Part shown: piece by piece, positions 40,140-45,753 of the stretch
How the letters are laid out: every line of letters begins with the position of its first letter
How positions within the stretch are numbered: position 1 is the stretch's first letter
Source: Terriglobales bacterium
Lineage (GTDB): Bacteria > Acidobacteriota > Terriglobia > Terriglobales > Acidobacteriaceae
DNA length: 45,753 bases
Reading direction: 5' to 3'
NCBI GenBank assembly: GCA_035651995.1
Contig: DASRER010000025.1
Coordinates: 1 to 45,753, forward strand
Position numbers and translations under genes: made by a program
Notes under the pieces: generated by a model
Databases searched by the model: none
Seen by the model: only the letters and a program-made list of their open reading frames with translations
Told to the model about the DNA's origin: nothing

Positions 40140-41621
40140 ATGCAGCGGGTGGCCCTACTCTACGACGCCAGCCAGGCGGTGCTGGGGACGTTCGACCTGG
40201 ATCAGGTGCTGAATCAGATCCTGGCCATCGTCCGCGACTACTTCCGTCTGGAAAAAGGGACGGTGTTCCTGGTGGACGAGCGCACCGGGCACCTGAGTCC
40301 GCGGCGCTGGATCGGGCGGCAGGGCAATTCGGCGCGCAGCATCGAAATCGGCAAAGGCCTGGTGGGCCACGCGGCGCAGCTCAAGCGCCCTATCTATGCG
40401 CCCGACGTGGAGAAAGACCCGCGCTACGTGCCCAACCTGCCGGGCACCCGGTCCGAGCTGGCGATCCCGCTGCTCCTGAAAGACAAGGTCGTGGGCGTGC
40501 TCGACTTCCAGAGCGACAGGGAAGATTACTTCGACAACGAAACTGTGGACCTGCTCACGCTGTTTGCGACGCAGGCCTCGATCGGATTGCAGAACGCCAC
40601 GCTCTACCAGCTGGAGCAGAGGCGGGCGGCGCAACTGGAGGCGATCAACGCCATCGCGCGCGAGGCCGCCGCCGTGCTCGACATGAGCGAGATGCTGGAG
40701 AAGCTGTGCGCGGTGGTGCTGCAGCACTTCCGCAGCGTCCAGCACATCTCGGTGCTGCTCTGGGAGAACGATCACCTGTTCCTGCGGCGGTCGCGGGGCA
40801 AGCTGGATTGCACGCTTCCCGAGGGGCAGCACCTGCCGGCGGGGGCGGGACTGGCGTCGCAGGCGCTGATCAGGCGCGAGCCGGTAGTGGCCAACAACGT
40901 GGCCGACGCGCCGGGTTATGTGCCCGGCGTGGCGAACGCCGTTTCCGAGCTGTGCCTGCCGCTGGTGAGCTTTGGCGATCCGCTCGGCGTGCTGGTGATG
41001 GACAACACAAAAGCCAACGCCTTCAGTGAAGACGACGTGCGGGCGCTGAGTCCGGTGGCCGACATCTGCGCCACCGCGCTGCAGAACGCGCGCCACTACG
41101 AAAACGCGCGCCAGCTGGCCAACATAGACGGCCTCACCGGAATCTTCAACCGCCGCTACTTCGAGCAGCGCATTGTGGAAGAGCTGGAGCGCAGCGCCCG
41201 CTACAACACGCCGTTCTCGGTGGTCATGATCGACATTGACAATTTCAAGAAGCTGAATGACGAGTTCGGGCACCTGCTGGGCGACGAAGTGTTGCGCCAG
41301 GCAGCGCAGATTTTGCGCCAGCAATTGCGCAAGATTGACCGCGTATGCCGCTACGGCGGCGAAGAGTTCGCCATCATCATGCCGGAAACGAACGGACCGG
41401 CAGCCGTGCAGGGCGCCGAGAAGCTGCGCCGCACCGTGGAAGGATGGCGCTTCCCGGGCGTGCCGCGCCCGGTCACCGTGAGCGGCGGGGTGGCCGAGTT
41501 CCCGGCGCACGGCGCCACACGCGACGAGCTGGTGCGCGCGGCCGATAGCGCCCTCTACCTGGCCAAGAGCGCCGGGCGCAACCGCATTGTGGGTTACGCG
41601 CTCAATGCCGCTCCGGCGTGA
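40140..41621 (+). CDS. Cytoplasmic diguanylate cyclase, GAF-GAF-GGDEF
   Basis: The 493-residue protein makes c-di-GMP under the control of two sensory domains. First GAF: about residues 15-160 (FDLDQVLNQILAIVRDYFRLEKGTVFLVDE to LLTLFATQASIGLQNA). Second GAF: about 180-320 (MSEMLEKLCAVVLQHF to DICATALQNARHYENA). GGDEF: DGLTGIFNRRYF, DIDNFKKLNDEFGH and the active loop GGEEF. RKID five residues before GGEEF is an I-site for product inhibition. No transmembrane segment is present. The start ATG at 40140 lies just after the recombinase remnant. The next gene encodes a PilZ protein, the likely receptor. Confidence 0.94.
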   Translation: MQRVALLYDASQAVLGTFDLDQVLNQILAIVRDYFRLEKGTVFLVDERTGHLSPRRWIGRQGNSARSIEIGKGLVGHAAQLKRPIYAPDVEKDPRYVPNLPGTRSELAIPLLLKDKVVGVLDFQSDREDYFDNETVDLLTLFATQASIGLQNATLYQLEQRRAAQLEAINAIAREAAAVLDMSEMLEKLCAVVLQHFRSVQHISVLLWENDHLFLRRSRGKLDCTLPEGQHLPAGAGLASQALIRREPVVANNVADAPGYVPGVANAVSELCLPLVSFGDPLGVLVMDNTKANAFSEDDVRALSPVADICATALQNARHYENARQLANIDGLTGIFNRRYFEQRIVEELERSARYNTPFSVVMIDIDNFKKLNDEFGHLLGDEVLRQAAQILRQQLRKIDRVCRYGGEEFAIIMPETNGPAAVQGAEKLRRTVEGWRFPGVPRPVTVSGGVAEFPAHGATRDELVRAADSALYLAKSAGRNRIVGYALNAAPA

Positions 41622-41730
41622 AGTTCCTGCTGCGCGCGACAAACCGCATCCGATCCTGACGCTCCTACTTGCCAATCACGCCGCTTAACGACAGAATGAC
41701 CCTTCCCGTCACGCAGAAAAGGCCAGTTCG

Positions 41731-42435
41731 ATGAGCCCAGAAGGAACCGGAACGGCAATGGTGGCCGCCAGGAAGGCGGTAGCGCGCGTGGCCCTGGTAG
41801 GCCTGGGCGCCAACGCCACCGGCATGATGCGCGACGCCTTCCGCCAGTTCGGGATTGAGGCTTCCGAGCTGAAGCACGCCGAGCTGCAGCGGCTGGCGCG
41901 CGAAAAGCTGGAGGGCTGCGTGGTGCAGCTGGACGCGCAGGCGGAGGAGGTGCTGAAGGCGGCGCGCAATTCCAAGTCGAACCGCCGGGTGGTGCTCTAC
42001 GGCGTGAGCGACGACCCGCAGCAGGCGCTGAAGTACTCCAAGTACGGCCTGAATGTCGTTCTGCGGCATCCGCTGGAACGGCAGGAAGTGATCAAAGCGG
42101 TGCGCTCCACGCAGTTGCTGCTCATCCATGAGCTGCGCTGTTATGTCCGCATCCCGCTGGTCACCGAAGTGAAGCTGGAGGGAGACCGCCGCATCAGCGC
42201 CACCAGCCAGGAAGTGTCCGGCGGCGGCATGTCGCTGAAGACCGAGACGCTGCCAAAGCTGGGTGAAACCTTCGACGTGAGCTTCGAGCTGCCCGGCAAG
42301 CGCGCGCTGAAGGTGACAGCCACCGTGTGCTGGACGCGCGAGCCGGCGAGCCTGTTCGGCATCCGCTTCGACGCCGCCGACACCGGCCGCCAGGGCGTGA
42401 AGGCCTGGATCGACGAGTACCTGGAAATCACGTAA
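41731..42435 (+). CDS. Pseudoreceiver-PilZ protein (c-di-GMP receptor)
   Basis: The 234-residue protein has an N-terminal receiver-like Rossmann domain (ARVALVGLGANATGMMRDAFRQFG to LRHPLERQEVIKAVRSTQ) that lacks the phosphorylated Asp cluster, so it is probably a degenerate receiver. The C-terminal PilZ domain has the arginine motif RCYVR (RxxxR) and, 25 residues later, EVSGGG in place of (D/N)xSxxG; binding should still be possible, though the first position is changed. The end is FGIRFDAADTGRQGVKAWIDEYL. Together with the upstream GAF-GAF-GGDEF gene it makes a likely synthesis-and-response pair. Confidence 0.86.
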   Translation: MSPEGTGTAMVAARKAVARVALVGLGANATGMMRDAFRQFGIEASELKHAELQRLAREKLEGCVVQLDAQAEEVLKAARNSKSNRRVVLYGVSDDPQQALKYSKYGLNVVLRHPLERQEVIKAVRSTQLLLIHELRCYVRIPLVTEVKLEGDRRISATSQEVSGGGMSLKTETLPKLGETFDVSFELPGKRALKVTATVCWTREPASLFGIRFDAADTGRQGVKAWIDEYLEIT

Positions 42436-42439
42436 GACA

Positions 42440-42533
42440 GGTTTCGAGGTTTCAAAGTTTCGATGTCGGGCCTATAAGCGCAGGTTCGCCATCTTCGAAC
42501 ATCAAAACCTTGAAACATGGAAATCTTGAAACC
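42440..42533. repeat. Gap palindrome of GGTTTCAAAG words
   Basis: The left arm at 42440-42465 (GGTTTCGAGGTTTC, then AAAGTTTCGATGT) pairs imperfectly with the right arm at 42498-42533 (CGAACATCAAAACC, then TTGAAAC and CTTGAAACC). It separates the PilZ gene from the ABC operon and may end the first transcript. Confidence 0.6.
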
Positions 42534-42554
42534 GATCCTGGCTGAATTGTCGGC

Positions 42555-43466
42555 ATGACGACTCCCGTCCTCGAGCTGCGCAGCGTGCGCAAGGCGTACG
42601 ACAGCTTTGTTGCGGTAGACAGCCTGTCGTTTTCCATCGCGCGCGGAACGATCTTCGGGCTGCTGGGGCCGAACGGCGCGGGCAAGACCAGCACCATTCG
42701 GATGATGATCGGCATCACCGCGCCCGATTCGGGCGAAGTGCGCGTCTTTGGCGAGACGTTCCGGCGGAAGCACCTGGACCGGATCGGCTACCTGCCGGAA
42801 GAGCGCGGGCTTTACAAGAAGATGAAAGTCATCGACCAGCTGATCTTCCTGGGACGCCTGCACGGAGTGCCCGCCGCGAGCGCGCGAAGCAAGGCACAGG
42901 AGTGGTGCCGCAAGCTGGAAATTGCCGACTGGACGCAGAAAAAAGTGGAAGAGCTGAGCAAGGGCATGCAGCAGAAGATCCAGTTCATCGCCGCCCTGCT
43001 GCACGATCCCGAGTTCATCATCATGGACGAGCCCTTCTTCGGGCTCGATCCGGTGAACTCCACGCTGCTGAAGAACGTTTTGCTGGAGCTGAAGCAGGGC
43101 GGCAAGACCATCCTGTTCTCCACCCACCGCATGGACCAGGTGGAGAAGCTGTGCGACGCCATCTGCCTGGTGAACCGGGGCAAGCCGGTGCTGCAGGGCG
43201 AGCTGCGCGACATCAAATCGCGATACGGGCGCAACAACGTGCAAATCCAGTACGAAGGCGACGGCAGCTTCCTGAAAGACGGCAACGGGCTGGTGGAGGG
43301 CTACAACGACTACGGCAACTACGCCGAGATACGGCTGAAGGCGGGCAGCGACGCGCAGCAACTGCTCGTCTGGGCGGCGGCGCGGGCGCGCATCAGCCGC
43401 TTCGAACTGATGGAGCCGTCGCTGGAAGAAATCTTCATTGAAACGGTGGGCAAGAACGATGGCTGA
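42555..43466 (+). CDS. ABC transporter ATPase, NatA-like
   Basis: The 303-residue ATPase energises the membrane partner encoded next. Walker A is GPNGAGKTST from G38; the signature is LSKGMQQK, where S-K-G-M-Q is the variant usual in NatA-type exporters; Walker B is FIIMDEPFFGLDP; the switch His is in LFSTHRMDQ. The C-terminal 80 residues (the DUF4162 part) follow. Similar ATPases pair with two-domain ABC-2 permeases in sodium or drug export; the substrate is not known. The last 8 bp overlap the permease gene, showing translational coupling. Confidence 0.93.
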   Translation: MTTPVLELRSVRKAYDSFVAVDSLSFSIARGTIFGLLGPNGAGKTSTIRMMIGITAPDSGEVRVFGETFRRKHLDRIGYLPEERGLYKKMKVIDQLIFLGRLHGVPAASARSKAQEWCRKLEIADWTQKKVEELSKGMQQKIQFIAALLHDPEFIIMDEPFFGLDPVNSTLLKNVLLELKQGGKTILFSTHRMDQVEKLCDAICLVNRGKPVLQGELRDIKSRYGRNNVQIQYEGDGSFLKDGNGLVEGYNDYGNYAEIRLKAGSDAQQLLVWAAARARISRFELMEPSLEEIFIETVGKNDG

Positions 43467-44715
43467 GTCGCTGCGCAACGTGCTGCTGATCGCGGGCCGC
43501 GAGTACCTGGAGCGGGTGCGGACCAAGGCGTTCATCTTCTCCACCATCCTGCTGCCCGCGATCATGGGCGGCGCCATCCTGCTGCCCACCAGGCTGGCCA
43601 TGCGGGCAACGCGTCCGCAGAACATCGTGGTCGTCGCCTCCGATCCCGACACCGCCGCCGCCCTGAAGCAGGGCCTGGAAGACCGGCAGCGCGGCCTGGC
43701 GGTGGACTTCAACGTCACCGTGGACCTGAACGCTACCGACGCCGAACACCAGCAGTTGCTCGGGCGCATCCAGCGCAAGGAACTCGACGGCGTGCTCTGG
43801 GCGACCAGCGACGCGCTGGCCAAACGCGAGCTGCGCTACGAGACGCGCGAGACCAGCGACTTTGCGCAGCGCGGCAGCCTGACCGGCGCCATCACCAGCG
43901 CGATGATGCGGCGCACCCTGCAAACCAGGGGCTTGACCGGGAACGAGACCGACGAGCTGTTCAAGCCGTATCGCGTGGACGTGGTGGACGCGGTGAAGGG
44001 CAGCCAGGCGGCCGGCGCGGGCGCGTTCATCGGCGCCATCATCCTGATGATGATGCTGTACCTCACCACGCTGATCTACGGCGTACAGGTGCAGCAGTCG
44101 GTGATCGAAGAGAAAACTTCGCGCGTGATGGAGGTGCTGCTCTCCTCGACGACGTCCACGCAACTGCTCGGCGGGAAAATTCTCGGCGTCGGCTCGGTGG
44201 GGCTCACGCAGCTGCTCATCTGGGTGCTGCTGGGCGTGGTGACCTCGTCGCCCGCGGTCGCGGCAGTGGGCGGCGCGATGAAAGGCCTTTCGTTCTCGGC
44301 GACCGCGGTCGTTTTCTTCCCGGTGTTCTTCCTGCTCGGCTATTTCCTGTACAGCACCATCTTCGCGGCGCTGGGCTCGATGGTGAATTCGCAGCAGGAA
44401 GTGCAGTCGCTGCAAACGTTCGTGATGCTGCCGCTGATCTCCTCGACCATCGTGATGATGCCGGTCATCCGCGCGCCCAACTCGCCGATGGCGGTGGCCT
44501 TCTCCATGTTTCCGTTCACCGCGCCGCTGATCATGTACCTGCGGATCGTCATCCAGCAGCCGCCCATGATCCAGATCGTGATCTCCGTGGCGCTGCTGGC
44601 GCTCACCATCTACGGCATGCTCTGGCTGGCGGCACGGATTTATCGCGTCGGCATCCTGATGTACGGCAAGAAGCCGACCCTGCCGGAAATCGTGAAATGG
44701 GTGAAGTATGCGTAG
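43459..44715 (+). CDS. ABC-2 type permease, NatB-like
   Basis: The 418-residue membrane protein has one N-terminal transmembrane helix (AFIFSTILLPAIMGGAILL), a large extracytoplasmic domain of about 130 residues, and five or six C-terminal helices (GAFIGAIILMMMLYLTTLIYG to IVISVALLALTIYGMLWLAARIY). The motif QQSVIEEKTSRVMEVLLSS is the cytoplasmic coupling helix of the NatB/CcmB-like family. The start ATG at 43459 overlaps the ATPase gene by 8 bp. An in-frame start 21 bp upstream lies wholly inside the ATPase gene and is less likely. Confidence 0.92.
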   Translation: MAESLRNVLLIAGREYLERVRTKAFIFSTILLPAIMGGAILLPTRLAMRATRPQNIVVVASDPDTAAALKQGLEDRQRGLAVDFNVTVDLNATDAEHQQLLGRIQRKELDGVLWATSDALAKRELRYETRETSDFAQRGSLTGAITSAMMRRTLQTRGLTGNETDELFKPYRVDVVDAVKGSQAAGAGAFIGAIILMMMLYLTTLIYGVQVQQSVIEEKTSRVMEVLLSSTTSTQLLGGKILGVGSVGLTQLLIWVLLGVVTSSPAVAAVGGAMKGLSFSATAVVFFPVFFLLGYFLYSTIFAALGSMVNSQQEVQSLQTFVMLPLISSTIVMMPVIRAPNSPMAVAFSMFPFTAPLIMYLRIVIQQPPMIQIVISVALLALTIYGMLWLAARIYRVGILMYGKKPTLPEIVKWVKYA

Positions 44716-44777
44716 AGCGGTCGTCGGCTCTCGGTCGTCGGTCGCCGGCGAAATCGCGTCATGCGTAGAATGATGGC

Positions 44778-45497
44778 GTGAGCGTGCCTGCCACCGCGCC
44801 GGAAGTCGCCGAAGCCGTATCGCCGGAAGAGCGGCGCTTCACGCTGCGCGAGCGGCTGCTGCTTTGGCTCATTGTGAATGCGGCGTACGCCGTGATCCGG
44901 CTGCTGGGCGCGACGTGGCGCACCGAGGGCTCGGGCGAGGAGCCGGGATGGGAGCATTTTCCCGTCAACGGCATCTTCGTCTTCTGGCACCACTGCGTGA
45001 TTCCCGCCGCGCACTACTTTCGCAACCAGAACATCGCCATCATGACCAGCCGCAGCTTTGACGGCGAGGCCATCGCGCGCCTCGTGGAGAAGCTGGGCTA
45101 CCAGGCGGTGCGCGGATCGAGTTCGCGCGGCGGCGCGAGGGCGCTGCTGGAGATGCACAAGCTCGCCCAAGACGGCCGCTGCGTGGTCTTCACCGCCGAC
45201 GGTCCGCGCGGCCCGCGCTTTGTCGCCAAGCCAGGGCCGGTGCTGCTGGCGCGCAACTCGGGGCTGCCCGTGCGTCCGTTTGCTTTTGCCGCGCGGCGCG
45301 CGTGGACGCTGAAGAGCTGGGACAGGATGGTGATTCCGCGTCCGTTCAGCCGGATCGTGCTTCGCTTCGGAGGGCCAATCAGCGTGAGCGAGAATGCGAC
45401 GGAAGACGAAATGACGCGGCGCGTGAAGGAAATGCAGGATGGGCTGGAGCGCGTGCGGGAGTTCGCGGAGAAGGCGGCCATGCAAAATGCAAAATGA
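44778..45497 (+). CDS. DUF374 lysophospholipid-acyltransferase-like protein
   Basis: The 239-residue protein belongs to the DUF374 branch of the LPLAT superfamily. It has one N-terminal hydrophobic helix (LLLWLIVNAAYAVIRLLGA), FWHHCVIPAAHYF where LPLATs have the HxxxxD motif, then IMTSRSFDGEAIARLVEKLGY, GARALLEMHKL and the family signature FTADGPRGPRF with AKPGPVLLARNSGLPVRPF. The start is GTG at 44778. The last residues, MQNAK, are encoded by the left arm of a perfect 16-bp inverted repeat, so the C-terminus has been extended or replaced by repeat DNA. The acyl acceptor is unknown. Confidence 0.88.
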   Translation: MSVPATAPEVAEAVSPEERRFTLRERLLLWLIVNAAYAVIRLLGATWRTEGSGEEPGWEHFPVNGIFVFWHHCVIPAAHYFRNQNIAIMTSRSFDGEAIARLVEKLGYQAVRGSSSRGGARALLEMHKLAQDGRCVVFTADGPRGPRFVAKPGPVLLARNSGLPVRPFAFAARRAWTLKSWDRMVIPRPFSRIVLRFGGPISVSENATEDEMTRRVKEMQDGLERVREFAEKAAMQNAK

Positions 45498-45580
45498 AAA
45501 AATGCAAGATCAAGAACGAAGATCAACGACTGCGCGAGCCGCGCCAATTCGTCAGTCACACTGAATTTTGCATTTTGCAT
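45480..45580. repeat. Gap palindrome ATGCAAAATGCAAAAT with perfect arms
   Basis: ATGCAAAATGCAAAAT (45480-45495) is the exact reverse complement of ATTTTGCATTTTGCAT (45565-45580). Each arm is a tandem of the word ATGCAAA. The left arm contains the last codons and most of the stop of the DUF374 gene. It may act as a terminator. Confidence 0.8.
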
Positions 45581-45706
45581 TGGTTCCGCCGTGTCTCGGC
45601 GGTTCAGCCTGGCGGTGACGTAACGTTGATTGTGTAAAAAGCGAGAGGGTGTAAGTTGGCTTTGCCTAGCAAGCGAAGCCGTTCCTGGAAAGGAGACCTA
45701 CACCCG

Positions 45707-45753
45707 ATGGCGAAGATAATCCGGATTGAGGAGCATTTCCAACATTTTCTGAA
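45707..45753 (+). CDS. Partial CDS, probable insertion-sequence transposase (N-terminus)
   Basis: Fifteen complete codons are visible (MAKIIRIEEHFQHFL), with AAAGGAGA 14-15 bp upstream. The beginning resembles the N-termini of mutator-type (IS256 family) transposases as I remember them. The DNA before it (about 45630-45705) has GTGTAAAAAGCG and AGGGTGTAAG words that could be the left inverted repeat of the element. Only the right end, outside the window, can confirm this. Confidence 0.45.
   Translation, partial: MAKIIRIEEHFQHFL

Overview
The window looks like chromosomal DNA of a high-GC, Gram-negative soil bacterium, most likely an acidobacterium (Acidobacteriota, Terriglobia-like). This is inferred from gene content and style: acpP-fabF, a GH57/DUF3536 protein, a coupled pair of periplasmic amidohydrolases, isolated MCE and BNR-repeat proteins, and gaps filled with self-complementary 'word' repeats and TCATCCTGAGCG elements. 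No rRNA, tRNA or CRISPR array was found.

Layout. 1-5.5 kb: a small Cys-rich protein, D-Ala-D-Ala carboxypeptidase (PBP4 type), folP, dtd, and a PLP-dependent decarboxylase. 5.8-8.5 kb: a translationally coupled amidohydrolase pair, of which the second has lost most metal ligands. 8.6-9.6 kb: a lower-GC Fic module with a small partner gene and its own promoter. 9.6-11.4 kb: acpP and fabF, separated by a strong hairpin; acpS lies further on at 17.5 kb. 11.4-17.4 kb: a secreted small protein, an MCE/MlaD-like protein with C-terminal tandem repeats, a frameshifted acyltransferase-like pseudogene, a GH57/DUF3536 protein and a membrane diguanylate cyclase. 18-25.2 kb: a membrane protein with a spermidine-synthase fold, an HxlR regulator, a BNR-repeat protein next to a MoaD/ThiS-like protein, an SRPBCC protein and a beta-propeller lipoprotein. 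25.4-28.4 kb: the glyoxylate shunt, aceB then aceA. 28.7-33.5 kb: a selenium block. selD carries an in-frame TGA, read here as selenocysteine, followed at the expected distance by a bacterial-type SECIS hairpin; selA lies upstream on the same strand, with three unrelated genes between. 33.7-37.2 kb: a glycosyltransferase, recG and a small membrane protein. 37.2-40.1 kb: an accessory island with a REP-associated transposase, palindromic repeats, a merR-merT-merP-like metal operon with two ZntR/MerR-type operators, and a decayed serine recombinase. 40.1-45.5 kb: a GAF-GAF-GGDEF cyclase, a pseudoreceiver-PilZ protein, a NatAB-like ABC exporter and a DUF374 acyltransferase. The right edge holds the first codons of a probable insertion-sequence transposase.

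The most interesting items are the selenocysteine-encoding selD, which would be miscalled as a protein truncated at its N-terminus; the thioredoxin-like/MerT fusion in an operon without merA in view; the amidohydrolase pair with a degenerate partner; and the gap hairpins, whose arms differ in sequence from locus to locus but share one architecture and in two places supply the last codons of the upstream gene.
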